Below are positions 8,362-16,010 of a stretch of DNA of 59,944 nucleotides, piece by piece (position 1 is the stretch's first letter; the number at the start of each line of letters is the position of its first letter). The notes beneath the pieces are model-generated. The model was not told the origin of the DNA. It did not search any database and saw nothing but the letters and a program-made list of their open reading frames with translations. A program made the translations under genes and the position numbers. The stretch comes from a virus. The stretch lies in IMG/VR virus record IMGVR_UViG_3300005525_000005, positions 1 to 59,944 of that record, one strand, 5' to 3'.

Positions 8362-9621
8362 TCACCTACTGATTTCTTCCCAATCCAATGACGCCAACAC
8401 CTGATCACCGTTAGTTGCAGAGGTGCATATAAGCGTTAGTTCATATGGAGTGGGTGTAAACGAATTGCGTTCAAGCTGAAACTTAAACAAAGCTTCCTTC
8501 AAGATGTCAATTGTTGACGATCCCTGATTTGAGCCTTGGAAGAAACCAGAAGCAAGCGCTCTACCAGTGCCTATAGAAAATGATGTTCCGGTAGTGTTAT
8601 ATTCAACGGAGGAATCAGCACCAGCACTTGTCCAAGTGCCACCAGTTGTTGTTCCAGAAGCAACCAGTTGCCATTTATAGTTGGCATTGTTAGTGATACC
8701 AAGTATTGAGATGGCTGTAAGAATGACAATGCCATCAAGCCTAGTAGACTTCAGACGAATAGAAACAATGGGATAAATGGTGCCGGCTGTAGTGAGCGTC
8801 TTAGGGCTTGTTACATCAGTGCCGATAGTTTGCTGCACTCCACGAAGCTCATAGCCGCCTTCAGAAATAACAGACGAACACACTTGCTTCAATGTGCTAG
8901 AGGATGCCGTCGTTGATGTGTTGGTCATCTCGTAACGAAGCGGCAATGACGCAGTGGTGATGTACGTTGTAGTGATGAGGTTTGCGTGATGGAAACTATG
9001 TGCAGGAACAAAGACACCATCGATGACAAAACCCATCCGCACAGTGCCAAGACCAAGCCATTCAACATCCATGTACAAAATCTGTGCTTTGGATGCGTCA
9101 AGAGTGATGCCGGACTCACCTGTACCATCAAGCTTGTCTTGATTCCAACTCGCCTGAGCTACACGTGTATTGGCTGTAGAGCCGCTAACACCGCTACGCT
9201 CAACAAAATATAGGGCTGTGCCGTCTCGTTCGAAATAGAGCCCGTTGCTGGCTCCAAAATATCCACATCGCTGACGCAAATTTGCTTTTGCTTCTCCGAA
9301 CACAAACGTAGACATTACAAGCAAACTCTTACCGGGCTGATAAGAAAACACCTTCGTTGTTTCACGAATAATTTCATCACCGCTGGCTGTACCAACAGAA
9401 AGATTGATGAGCCCTTCGTTAGCGCTGAAGGTGGCAGAAGCAGTGCCTGTAATTTTGTCTGCCCACAAGTCATTGTCACTGAATCGATGTGACGAATCAA
9501 ACAATGTCATTGGGCTGCTAACACGCACTCGCCCAAAGGCATCGACGGAAGTGCCGCCAATAGTGACGGTGTTTCCGGTTTCGTCAATGCGTACCAGCGC
9601 GGGATAGCTTGTTATGCTCAC
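8362..9621 (-). CDS. Beta-rich structural protein
   Basis: A 419-aa Thr/Ser/Gly-rich protein with many predicted beta strands and a repeated pattern of hydrophobic and polar residues, consistent with a jelly-roll or fiber-like virion component. A protein of this style precedes the terminase genes in other environmental podoviruses. The segment SVDAFGRVRVSSPMTLFDSS near the N-terminus looks like a conserved attachment region. No enzymatic motif is seen. It is late and probably part of the virion. Confidence 0.7.
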   Translation of the reverse strand: MSITSYPALVRIDETGNTVTIGGTSVDAFGRVRVSSPMTLFDSSHRFSDNDLWADKITGTASATFSANEGLINLSVGTASGDEIIRETTKVFSYQPGKSLLVMSTFVFGEAKANLRQRCGYFGASNGLYFERDGTALYFVERSGVSGSTANTRVAQASWNQDKLDGTGESGITLDASKAQILYMDVEWLGLGTVRMGFVIDGVFVPAHSFHHANLITTTYITTASLPLRYEMTNTSTTASSSTLKQVCSSVISEGGYELRGVQQTIGTDVTSPKTLTTAGTIYPIVSIRLKSTRLDGIVILTAISILGITNNANYKWQLVASGTTTGGTWTSAGADSSVEYNTTGTSFSIGTGRALASGFFQGSNQGSSTIDILKEALFKFQLERNSFTPTPYELTLICTSATNGDQVLASLDWEEISR

Positions 9622-9773
9622 TTCTTTTTCCTACGAGCTTCAGACAACGCAATAGCAACAGCCTGTTTCTGACTCTTGACAACAGGAGCCTTCTTACCAG
9701 CACCGCTATGCAGAGCGCCAGCCTTAAACTCCTTCATCACTTTGCCAACTTTGGCTTGTTGCTTAGGTGTCAT
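9618..9773 (-). CDS. DUF6496-type small basic protein
   Basis: A 51-aa protein whose start (MTPKQQAKVGKVMKEF) and end (QAVAIALSEARRKKK) match the DUF6496 pattern of short, basic phage proteins. Its ATG overlaps the stop of the previous gene and its stop overlaps the next ATG (ATGA couplings on both sides). The function is unknown. It may bind DNA or be packaged in the head. Confidence 0.8.
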   Translation of the reverse strand: MTPKQQAKVGKVMKEFKAGALHSGAGKKAPVVKSQKQAVAIALSEARRKKK

Positions 9774-9979
9774 CACTTCTTCTTACTCCCGCACATGCCA
9801 CCCATATTCATCTTCGTCTTGCCTTTGCCCTTAGCAGGCATAGCAATCATAATGGCTACAGCAGCACCGGGCTTCTTGCCTTTGACAGCACCACCCTTTG
9901 CCATTTTCTTCTCAGCCATCATGCACTTGCCTGCTTTCTTACAGGCAGCGGTGTTGGGACATCCTGCACATGGCTTCAT
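9773..9979 (-). CDS. Small basic Cys-containing protein with AKGG motif
   Basis: A 68-aa, very basic Lys/Gly/Met-rich protein. It starts with four spaced cysteines (CAGCPNTAACKKAGKC), which could bind a metal ion, and then carries KMAKGGAVKGKK. It ends in SKKK. It is translationally coupled to both neighbours. A nucleic acid-binding or internal head role is possible, but no family is recognised. Confidence 0.65.
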   Translation of the reverse strand: MKPCAGCPNTAACKKAGKCMMAEKKMAKGGAVKGKKPGAAVAIMIAMPAKGKGKTKMNMGGMCGSKKK

Positions 9980-10356
9980 TTCTTTTTCCCCTTTGCTGCA
10001 ACAGTTTTCTTCTTAACAACACCACCCTTTGCAAAGTCTGATGGCATAGTAAATTGTTTACCTACAGCACCCCTAAGAATTTGTTCTGCACCAGCTTTGT
10101 TGCCGGTACGACGAAGATAACGCAAAGCATCTGCTGATGTATATCGACGTTGTTGTGCTGGAGCTGTTGGTGCAGCACCACCGCCCGGCATATACGGAGC
10201 AGATTGTGGAGCAGACTTAGCCATTTCAGATTGCTGTGCCATCATTTGTGGTTGTTTAGCTGCCATATCTTTCGGAGGTGCTTGCATTCCTGTATTAGGA
10301 ACGCCACCACCCATAGCATACTTCTTAGCAGGCTTCTTTGTCATCATCGTCTTCAT
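9976..10356 (-). CDS. Basic late protein with two GG motifs
   Basis: A 126-aa protein with YAMGGGVP near the start, a Gln/Ala/Pro-rich middle, a short helical domain (YTSADALRYLRRTGNKAGAE) and a C-terminal FAKGGVVKKK followed by a basic tail. It overlaps both neighbouring genes by 4 bases. The arrangement of a small domain between two GG motifs resembles the proteins on either side, and a packaged DNA-associated role is plausible. Confidence 0.65.
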   Translation of the reverse strand: MKTMMTKKPAKKYAMGGGVPNTGMQAPPKDMAAKQPQMMAQQSEMAKSAPQSAPYMPGGGAAPTAPAQQRRYTSADALRYLRRTGNKAGAEQILRGAVGKQFTMPSDFAKGGVVKKKTVAAKGKKK

Positions 10357-11102
10357 TTCTTCTTTCCTTTCACAGCACCGCCATACGCCAGCTTCTTAGG
10401 CGCAATGGCTTTCGTCTTCATAGAAGACGCACGTGCAAGCATGGGCTTCTTAGGGCCTTTAACGCCTGCATAGATGGTGGGGACGCTGCCACCCTTTGCC
10501 AAGCCAACAGACGCCCGCGCACGTTCGCGAGTGTCGTCAGAGATGTTCTCATGTTGTCCTTCATCTACCTTAGCAGACTTAGGCTTTGCCATCTCTGTTG
10601 TATAGCGCTTGCCCTGCCACGTAAACGTAGCCTTGTCGTCCTTACGCGCAGCAGCAAACGCTTCCTTGAACGTCATGTCAGCCTTCTTAGGCTCTTCCTT
10701 CTTAGCCTCTTCTTTACGCGGAGCAGGCTTGTCTTCATCCATTGTCCGAGGAGCAACAGAAACACGCTTAGGAGCGCTGTCTTCTTCGTCATCCATCATA
10801 GCCCTACCAGCACCATAGCCAGCGAGCCCAGCGCCTGCTACAGCGCCTGCACGGCTACCTGTACGAAGCATAGCCCTACCACCAGCCTCTTGCACACTAC
10901 GACGACGAAGTTCAGCGCCCTTCTTGATGTCTTCAGCTTCGTCAACACGTGCGCCCAAAGCCTTACGCATCTGAGCAACATCGCTCTTGGTTTCCTTGAC
11001 AACATCGTCGTCAAGATCGCCAGCAAGCCTGTTCTTGCCTTTGTTAGCAGCACCACGACGGGTAGTGCCACCAACACCCCTAGTCAACAAACGAGCTAAC
11101 AT
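10353..11102 (-). CDS. Basic, low-complexity late protein with GG motifs
   Basis: A 249-aa Ala/Arg/Lys-rich protein. After a basic N-terminus it has a glycine-rich hydrophobic segment at residues 85-105 (AVAGAGLAGYGAGRAMM), a charged linker and a compact block TFKEAFAAARKDDKATFTWQ ending in GKRYTTE, which recurs in other phage late proteins. It closes with LAKGGSVP and LAYGGAVKGKKK. The role is unknown; it is probably a minor virion or head-internal protein. Confidence 0.65.
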   Translation of the reverse strand: MLARLLTRGVGGTTRRGAANKGKNRLAGDLDDDVVKETKSDVAQMRKALGARVDEAEDIKKGAELRRRSVQEAGGRAMLRTGSRAGAVAGAGLAGYGAGRAMMDDEEDSAPKRVSVAPRTMDEDKPAPRKEEAKKEEPKKADMTFKEAFAAARKDDKATFTWQGKRYTTEMAKPKSAKVDEGQHENISDDTRERARASVGLAKGGSVPTIYAGVKGPKKPMLARASSMKTKAIAPKKLAYGGAVKGKKK

Positions 11103-11105
11103 ATT

Positions 11106-11477
11106 TCATTTCTTCCTATATTTAGCTGTCTTAGCAGCTACGCTTTCTGGTTGAGCAACAAATTGCTTACCAGCTTTACCACCAGCAGCCTTAGCAGCGT
11201 TTGTGGCTTTCTTTTCGCTATCACTCAAAGCAGACCAAGCCGCTTTAGGCAAATAACGCCGCTTTCCATCAGAGGGCTTCCCAGAAGACGTTGTCCACTC
11301 CTGCTTAGTCCATTTTGTCATAGACTTTTGAGCTTCTGTCTTTTCTCCTGTATAGCCACCACCCTTATCCTTATACATCTTACCAGCAAGCTGCATGGCT
11401 CTAGCTGAATGACCACCCATCTTAGCCTTCGCCTGAGCCTTTGCAGACTCCCACAGCCTTTCGTTAGTGCGTCCCAT
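11106..11477 (-). CDS. Basic protein, DUF5872-like
   Basis: A 123-aa basic protein. The middle (KWTKQEWTTSSGKPSDGKRR) and YLPKAAWSALSDSEKKAT resemble the short DUF5872-type block found in several phage and giant-virus proteins; the assignment is from memory and tentative. The C-terminus ends KYRKK. Its ATG touches the stop of the HNH-like gene. Confidence 0.6.
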   Translation of the reverse strand: MGRTNERLWESAKAQAKAKMGGHSARAMQLAGKMYKDKGGGYTGEKTEAQKSMTKWTKQEWTTSSGKPSDGKRRYLPKAAWSALSDSEKKATNAAKAAGGKAGKQFVAQPESVAAKTAKYRKK

Positions 11478-11749
11478 TAACGTAAACTTCCGTCTTGCTT
11501 ACGCTTAACGCTTCTGTTCTTGCTGGCAGCGACAACGCGCAAATTACCACGCCCATTGCCACCACCCTTCGACAAAGGCTTTTTGTGATCGACATCACGC
11601 CCGTCTCCTTTGTAAGCCCTTCCCTCTTCCATCATCAACGCTCTAGCAGCATTACGCTTTGAACGCTCTTTGACACGTGTGGGCTTGTTGTCCTTTTCCC
11701 ACTCAAGCTCGGCAGAATAGTTTCTCTGCCCATTCTTCATAAACGGCAT
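11477..11749 (-). CDS. Small HNH-like nuclease
   Basis: A 90-aa protein with an HNH-like core DVDHKKPLSKGGGNGRGNLR followed by a basic tail. It lacks the flanking zinc cysteines of larger HNH enzymes. Such minimal HNH proteins encoded near terminase genes can act in packaging in other phages; here the role is inferred. Confidence 0.75.
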   Translation of the reverse strand: MPFMKNGQRNYSAELEWEKDNKPTRVKERSKRNAARALMMEEGRAYKGDGRDVDHKKPLSKGGGNGRGNLRVVAASKNRSVKRKQDGSLR

Positions 11750-11754
11750 ATGTG

Positions 11755-12021
11755 TTAATGGAAAAATTTACTACCAAACTGAATAAGAGCAAACAACGTA
11801 ATGGCAAGGCTCCATACACCAATGCCTCTGTTCACCCACATCTGCACCGTCTTGTCTGTCTTGCCTACAGCAGTCTCAACAGCTACAACACGCTGCTCCA
11901 CTCTACCAATACGTTCGCCTTGATTTGCCAGCCGCTCTTCAACAAGAACAAGCTTCATAACAGCATCAGCCAACTTATCCACTTTGCCTTCAAGGCGACG
12001 AAAGTCTTCATCATTCATCAT
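11755..12021 (-). CDS. Coiled-coil membrane protein, XhlA/holin-like
   Basis: An 88-aa protein with a long amphipathic helix at residues 5-60 (heptad-like LVEERLANQGERIGRVEQRV) and one C-terminal membrane segment (VWSLAITLFALIQFG). The architecture matches the hemolysin XhlA/holin-associated type. It could assist lysis or be an unrelated inner-membrane protein. It lies far from the lysozyme cassette, so the lysis role is uncertain. Confidence 0.6.
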   Translation of the reverse strand: MMNDEDFRRLEGKVDKLADAVMKLVLVEERLANQGERIGRVEQRVVAVETAVGKTDKTVQMWVNRGIGVWSLAITLFALIQFGSKFFH

Positions 12022-12022
12022 G

Positions 12023-12274
12023 TTAACATGCCCAAGCTTTTAATGACAACGCCTTGCGCGTTGGCTTACCTTTATCATCCTTCATAGGCCCCGGCATAGC
12101 TCCCATGCGGGAGCAAAAGCTCTTGCGCCTGTTAGCGTCCTTCTTCGTCTTTGGATTGGGTGCTGGAGGCTTCAGATTGCCACCAGTGGCTTTGTTGTAA
12201 GAGGCTCTGCCTTTGGCATTGAGGCCGCCTTTGGCATCCTGTCCCTCTTTACGTTGCCACGCTAAAGTTTTCAT
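12023..12274 (-). CDS. DUF6321-type small protein
   Basis: An 83-aa basic protein containing GGLNAKGRASYNKATGG and SFCSRMGAMPGPMKDDKGKP, the hallmark blocks of DUF6321 proteins found in many phages. Function unknown. The ATG at 12274 matches the usual family start; an upstream TTG at 12304 is possible. No strong ribosome binding site is seen. Confidence 0.8.
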   Translation of the reverse strand: MKTLAWQRKEGQDAKGGLNAKGRASYNKATGGNLKPPAPNPKTKKDANRRKSFCSRMGAMPGPMKDDKGKPTRKALSLKAWAC

Positions 12275-12319
12275 AGGAGCGCGTTGTATCACTAAAAGAA
12301 ACAACAGACAACATGTCTG

Positions 12320-12571
12320 CTATTTCTTCCTTCTATTAACAACACCCTCATACCAGCCTTCGGCACGCATCGCTTTTTCAACAAGAGGAAGGGGTATAAC
12401 AAATCCTGTATGCTTCTCTAATGCACTTCGTAAATAATAGACATCAGAATGAAACGCAACTGTCTTTACTTCTTCTCGTTGCTTAAAAACTTCCTTCATT
12501 GCTAACGAATAGTAGCTATGAGGAGGCTTATTAATTTTGTTCTTAAGTTCTTCTCGCGTTTGAAATGGCAT
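12320..12571 (-). CDS. First gene of the leftward block, unknown
   Basis: An 83-aa protein starting MPFQTREELKNK (an upstream ATG at 12595 would add 8 residues but has no ribosome binding site). It is compact and charged, without a recognised motif. It follows a near-consensus minus-strand promoter at 12615-12643 and so is the first gene of the leftward transcript. Confidence 0.6.
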   Translation of the reverse strand: MPFQTREELKNKINKPPHSYYSLAMKEVFKQREEVKTVAFHSDVYYLRSALEKHTGFVIPLPLVEKAMRAEGWYEGVVNRRKK

Positions 12572-12614
12572 TGAAATGGCTTTCTGATGAAACATAGAGC
12601 TTCAACAAAAATAC

Positions 12615-12643
12615 ATTCTAAACAACTATGCATGTGTTGTCAA
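12615..12643 (-). promoter_or_regulatory. Sigma-70-like promoter for the leftward block
   Basis: Minus strand: perfect -35 TTGACA (12643-12638), 17-base spacer, -10 TAGAAT (12620-12615). Its transcript would start near 12608 and enter the gene at 12571. Confidence 0.75.
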
Positions 12644-13598
12644 CTATATAGCTATATAGATGTTATCGTTGCTATAGCGCTGATAGCGCTAATGAAATCG
12701 TTGATGTATCAACAAAATAAACAATGATGTATCAATGATTCCATCAGTGCAAATTAGAAAACGTTGACAAGTGTTAAGGATATTTTTAACTGATAGCGCT
12801 GATGTATATTCATTAATTACTTCAACACTATGTTATTACTATTGTGTAGACGGACTTAGCCTTCCTGCTTAGTCCTTTACACAACATGGTTGCGACTCGG
12901 AAGCCTTTCGACATTAGGACGCTGCCTTCGCCATCCTGTTGCGCTGTTTCAATGTCTATCCCGCAGTAGCGCTTTAACGTCTTTGCAGACGCTGCCAGAT
13001 GCTGCCGTTATCCGTTCATCCGACAGCGCCAGTTTTACACGCGGTGACATGTGTTGTCAAGAGCTTTGGCAAAAATGATGTTGTTCCTAAGATCGTCAGT
13101 ATGCTGATGAAAGTGACATTGTCGTTGGAGCTGTGTTTGGATGGTGGCGTGTGGGGGAGACTATGTTAGTAGGCGCTAACATGTGTTAAAATACCTGTTC
13201 TGTGTGTCAGCGTGTATATAGTAGCGCTGCCACCCCCCAGTGGCCCACGCCCGCCCCCGTCATGCCAGCGCCTCACGCACAGCGCATCAGGCATGTGCGA
13301 TCACGCATAATGCGCTGCGTCATGTGATCACGTGTGTGTGGATTTCCTATAGAAATCAACAACTTAGCTCTATGTCTATGACATAAACGAAATTGCCGTC
13401 AGACGGTGAAAATCGTTATATAAGTAGTCGCTTATATAAGCCTTCATCGAAGATGAAGAGACGATGTATGACATCAACCCCCATCACCCTACGTCACAAT
13501 GCACACCCCCTATGATGCGTGACATCATGCGCCTACACCGCATATACGCGCATGCACGGCAACGTAGTTGCCAATGAAGGACGACAAAGACCCTACGT

Positions 13599-13628
13599 TT
13601 GACTCGGACATTAAAAGGTCGGCACAAT
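13599..13628 (+). promoter_or_regulatory. Early promoter P1
   Basis: TTGACT, 18-base spacer, CACAAT, then the leader GCATCCCATCG shared with P2 and P6. Upstream context CCCTACGT. It drives the gene at 13680. Confidence 0.8.
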
Positions 13629-13679
13629 GCATCCCATCGAAACAACGGCATCCCGCCGAGTCCTGAAAGGAAACATAGC

Positions 13680-13901
13680 ATGTGCAATCAAGTGGAAGTT
13701 ATCCGCATCGTCTTTCACGAAGTGAAAGGGGATGATGGCAAGTGGACGAAGACGAGCCGTGCGTTTATGAGCAATGCTGACGCAGTGCGTGAGATTGAAA
13801 CGCTGCAAGAGTTTGCAAAGCAAAGGCGCCCATTCATCCGTAAGGTGGTGCCTGAGCCTATGCTGACGGTGCTGTACCCGACACAAAACCCCTTCGCTTG
13901 A
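13680..13901 (+). CDS. Small early protein, unknown
   Basis: A 73-aa protein behind promoter P1, with the ribosome binding site CTGAAAGGAAAC 5 bases before the ATG. It is a mixed alpha/beta sequence (VEVIRIVFHEVKGDDGKW) that ends in the peptide NPFA. The TGA stop is embedded in the -35 box of P2. Being the first rightward gene, it may be a host-takeover factor; no family is recognised. Confidence 0.7.
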   Translation: MCNQVEVIRIVFHEVKGDDGKWTKTSRAFMSNADAVREIETLQEFAKQRRPFIRKVVPEPMLTVLYPTQNPFA

Positions 13902-13927
13902 CAGGGTTTTTCGTAAGCCCCGATAAT
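13898..13927 (+). promoter_or_regulatory. Early promoter P2 (inside a terminator-like hairpin)
   Basis: TTGACA, 18-base spacer, GATAAT, then GCATCCCATCG. The flanks AAAACCC and GGGTTTT pair around the -35 box, so a terminator-like hairpin for the upstream transcript overlaps the promoter. Confidence 0.8.
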
Positions 13928-13975
13928 GCATCCCATCGACGGCACAGTGTCATCGTCTTCCTGAAAGGAAACATC

Positions 13976-14620
13976 ATGATCCGTATCAGCGTCACCAGCA
14001 AGCTTGATGGCAATCGCTCATGGAGCTTGCAAGCTCTCGACACTTGCCCCGGTAGCATCTCTGCCGCTGGTGTACTTGTAGATGCATGCTCTGGTTGCTA
14101 TGCAACGACGGGCAACTACCACTATCCCAACGTGAAGGAGCCACGCATTGCCAATCGTGAAGATTGGAAGCGTGATGCATGGGTTGATGACATGGTGGTT
14201 GCATTGGCGAAGGACAAGTTCTTTCGCTGGTTCGACAGTGGCGACATGTATGCTCTCGGCCTTGCCGAGAAAATCTATCAAGTGATGCAGCGTACACCAT
14301 TAACCCGCCATTGGTTGCCTACTCGCATGGCGAAGTTTGCCAAGTTTGCCGACGTCATCCGTAGGATGAAGGCGCTTGACAATGTGTCCGTTCGCTTTAG
14401 CAGCGACAGCATCGATGGTGTGTATGGTGCAGAACATGGCTCTGTCATTGTCCACGATGCTGAGTCTGCCCCTGAAGGTGTGTTTCTGTGCCGTGCTTAC
14501 GAGAACGATGGCAAGTGCAGCGGATGCCGTGCATGCTGGAACAAGGATGTGCCTGTCATTGCCTACCCTGCCCACGGTGCGAAGATGATGAAGGTGATTA
14601 GGTTGAGCGCCGTACACTGA
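13976..14620 (+). CDS. Gp88-like protein (PF17338 type)
   Basis: A 214-aa protein resembling the phage gene product 88 family. It shows CPGS followed by CSGCYATTGNYHYPNV at about residues 24-52, the typical family opening, an internal segment FFRWFDSGDMYA, and a C-terminal cysteine cluster CSGCRACW. The spaced cysteines suggest a bound metal or iron-sulfur cluster. The molecular function of the family is not known to me. It has its own promoter (P2) and the standard CTGAAAGGAAACATCATG start region. It is the largest protein of the early cassette array apart from the DUF932 gene. Confidence 0.8.
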   Translation: MIRISVTSKLDGNRSWSLQALDTCPGSISAAGVLVDACSGCYATTGNYHYPNVKEPRIANREDWKRDAWVDDMVVALAKDKFFRWFDSGDMYALGLAEKIYQVMQRTPLTRHWLPTRMAKFAKFADVIRRMKALDNVSVRFSSDSIDGVYGAEHGSVIVHDAESAPEGVFLCRAYENDGKCSGCRACWNKDVPVIAYPAHGAKMMKVIRLSAVH

Positions 14621-14665
14621 ACGACGGAGGGGCTGTAAGCCCCACGTTTTCGAAAGACCCTACGT

Positions 14666-14695
14666 TTGACAGGGCTTTTCGAAAGCGTCAATAAT
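14666..14695 (+). promoter_or_regulatory. Early promoter P3
   Basis: TTGACA, 18-base spacer, AATAAT; upstream context GACCCTACGT as in P1. The following 150 bases have no gene. Confidence 0.75.
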
Positions 14696-14843
14696 GTAAG
14701 CAATGCAGCACGATGCGAGTCGGTGAGAAGCTAGCCGGGTGATGCCGGGTTCCGACAGACACATCATGCTGAAGTGTGACGGAGCATGTAGGTTACATGT
14801 AACGTTGTGCGAAAGCTGACGGCAGAGTCGAAAGGCCCTGCAG

Positions 14844-14873
14844 TTGACTCGGGAAATGACATCGCCCTACAAT
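14844..14873 (+). promoter_or_regulatory. Early promoter P4
   Basis: TTGACT, 18-base spacer, TACAAT; upstream context GGCCCTGCAG. The first clear gene downstream is at 15140. Confidence 0.75.
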
Positions 14874-15139
14874 GGATGCCTCGGCAAGCCTCGGTTTGCC
14901 ATCGATGCGAAAGCGTCAACGCTCTTTAACAACCCGCTGCTAGTGTCGGTGCATGTGACAGATGCACTATGGACTAGCGTGAATGATGCATACGTCAATG
15001 TGTCATGCACCATCACACATGGTGCTGAAAATGTGTGAGCTTCCCCGAGTGAGAGTGGGTGCTCTTGCGTTAGGGGGTTTTCTTCAGCGTTGCGAGTCAG
15101 CGCTGAACAAAGCAATGGCTTTTCCGAAAGGAAACAAAC

Positions 15140-15337
15140 ATGTGGAATAAGCAAGGCATGCAAGTGAAGGCAACGTATCACGGCAAGTATGTGTCGGGCG
15201 TTGTCACATCTAGCCGCGTCAAGTATGGCGGCACAGTGCAGCACACCATCTCCCTCAATGCACCTATCATGCTGCGTTGGCGCAGTGAGCCGGTGCATAC
15301 TGTTCTGGTTGACGACGACAACGTTGTCCTTTCCTGA
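15140..15337 (+). CDS. Small phage protein of SSRVKYGG type
   Basis: A 65-aa beta-rich protein with the segment VTSSRVKYGGTVQHTISLNA followed by PIMLRWRSEPVHTVLV, a short family I recognise from other phages but cannot name. GAAAGGAAAC lies 4 bases before the ATG. It is transcribed from P4 or by readthrough from P3 and forms a pair with the membrane peptide at 15349. Confidence 0.7.
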   Translation: MWNKQGMQVKATYHGKYVSGVVTSSRVKYGGTVQHTISLNAPIMLRWRSEPVHTVLVDDDNVVLS

Positions 15338-15348
15338 AAGGAAACATC

Positions 15349-15423
15349 ATGACATACACACTGCTTGTGCTATTCGCTCCCATCATTCTGATGGGCATCG
15401 CCATCATCATCGCTGGAGAATAA
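15349..15423 (+). CDS. 24-aa membrane peptide
   Basis: A 24-aa peptide that is a single hydrophobic segment (LLVLFAPIILMGIAIIIAG) with a short polar start and acidic end. The array's standard ribosome binding site (CTGAAAGGAAACATCATG) precedes it exactly, which supports translation. It may modify the host inner membrane early in infection. The TAA is followed at once by P5. Confidence 0.7.
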   Translation: MTYTLLVLFAPIILMGIAIIIAGE

Positions 15424-15431
15424 CCCCACGC

Positions 15432-15461
15432 TTTACTCGGCTTTGATAACGTCGATATAAT
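15432..15461 (+). promoter_or_regulatory. Early promoter P5
   Basis: TTTACT, 18-base spacer, TATAAT. The upstream block TAACCCCACGC and the spacer are almost identical to P6, so the two arose by duplication. Confidence 0.8.
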
Positions 15462-15498
15462 TGTCGGCATCACTTCCTCCTCACACAAAGGACACACC

Positions 15499-15717
15499 AT
15501 GTACATGAACGCAATGGTCACAGAATGCGACGTCACTGGTGCCCGTTATGATGCACCAGTTGCGGGTTCATATGCGGTAGCACGTGGTGCTACAGGGCGT
15601 TGGTGTGTAGTGCTTGCCTTCGGCCCAGAGGCAACAAAGCAACATGCTGGTAAGCTGTTGAGCGAAGACGATGTAAGAAACATCGTCGAAGCAAAGGGGG
15701 AATGGCTCGACTATTAA
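15499..15717 (+). CDS. Small early protein, unknown
   Basis: A 72-aa protein behind P5 with AAAGGACACACC before the ATG. It is compact, with beta strands in the first half (GSYAVARGATGRWCVVLAFG) and a helix in the second (SEDDVRNIVEAKGEWL). No family recognised. Its TAA overlaps the conserved block of P6. Confidence 0.65.
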   Translation: MYMNAMVTECDVTGARYDAPVAGSYAVARGATGRWCVVLAFGPEATKQHAGKLLSEDDVRNIVEAKGEWLDY

Positions 15718-15725
15718 CCCCACGC

Positions 15726-15755
15726 TTTACTCGGCTTTCACAACGTCGATATAAT
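15726..15755 (+). promoter_or_regulatory. Early promoter P6
   Basis: TTTACT, 18-base spacer, TATAAT, followed by GCATCCCATCG as in P1 and P2. Confidence 0.82.
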
Positions 15756-15803
15756 GCATCCCATCGGCAGCACTTCGCTGCTCTCTTCCTGAAAGGACAC
15801 AAC

Positions 15804-15983
15804 GTGAACGACATCATCTCCGCCATCCGCCGCACCCTGCAACGTAAGCTTGCCCGCTACGTCATCACCGTCTATTGGGAAGGCGACACGTTCAAGCACT
15901 ATACATTCAAGCGTAATGAAATCAGGGAATGGGTTGACGCCTACCCTGCCGACGTTGACACCATCGTCATTGCCCGTTACTAA
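15804..15983 (+). CDS. Small early protein, GTG start
   Basis: A 59-aa protein starting at GTG 15804, 5 bases after CTGAAAGGACAC, the array's ribosome binding site. An amphipathic basic helix (ISAIRRTLQRKLARYV) precedes a small beta domain (VITVYWEGDTFKHYTFKR). It may bind nucleic acid or a host protein; no family is recognised. Confidence 0.65.
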   Translation: MNDIISAIRRTLQRKLARYVITVYWEGDTFKHYTFKRNEIREWVDAYPADVDTIVIARY

Positions 15984-16010
15984 CCCTCCGCTTTCCTGAA
16001 AGGAAACACC

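Larger units (their letters stand above)
12572..13679. other. Divergent control region, possible replication origin
   Basis: About 1.1 kb between the divergent blocks with no convincing gene. The left part is AT-rich and carries a recurring TGATGTATCA-like element (near 12702, 12725 and 12799) and repeated TAGCGCT (near 12673, 12684, 12794, 12967 and 13222). The right part holds several inverted repeats: GTTAG-TAGGCG-CTAAC near 13166, CATGTGATCACGTG near 13321, GATTTC-CTATA-GAAATC near 13340, CCGTC-A-GACGG near 13397, TTATATAAG twice at 13416-13439, CTTCATC-GAA-GATGAAG near 13442, and GGCAAC-GTA-GTTGCC at 13558-13572. This density fits an origin and/or operator region. No ORF with a ribosome binding site was found. 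Confidence 0.55.
14621..15139 (+). ncRNA. Structured gene-free region, candidate small RNAs behind P3 and P4
   Basis: No ORF here has a start placed after a promoter and a ribosome binding site. The region has a GGGGCT-GTA-AGCCCC hairpin at 14630-14644, then P3, then paired segments GTCGG/CCGAC (14719/14752), CATGCT/AGCATG (14765/14783), the palindrome GTTACATGTAAC (14792-14803) and GAGTC/GACTC (14825/14846). P4 follows, with GCACCAT/ATGGTGC (15007/15019) and TTCAGCG/CGCTGAA (15083/15101). It could encode one or two structured RNAs or long regulatory leaders; expression is not shown by sequence. Confidence 0.45.

Noticed and set aside
12890-13078. 62-codon plus-strand ORF in the control region
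   Set aside because: Composition is unlike the other genes, it has no ribosome binding site and it crosses inverted repeats; treated as non-coding.
14844-15038. 64-codon ORF over promoter P4
   Set aside because: Its start codons lie inside the -35/-10 region of P4, so the P4 transcript would not include them, and no ribosome binding site is present.
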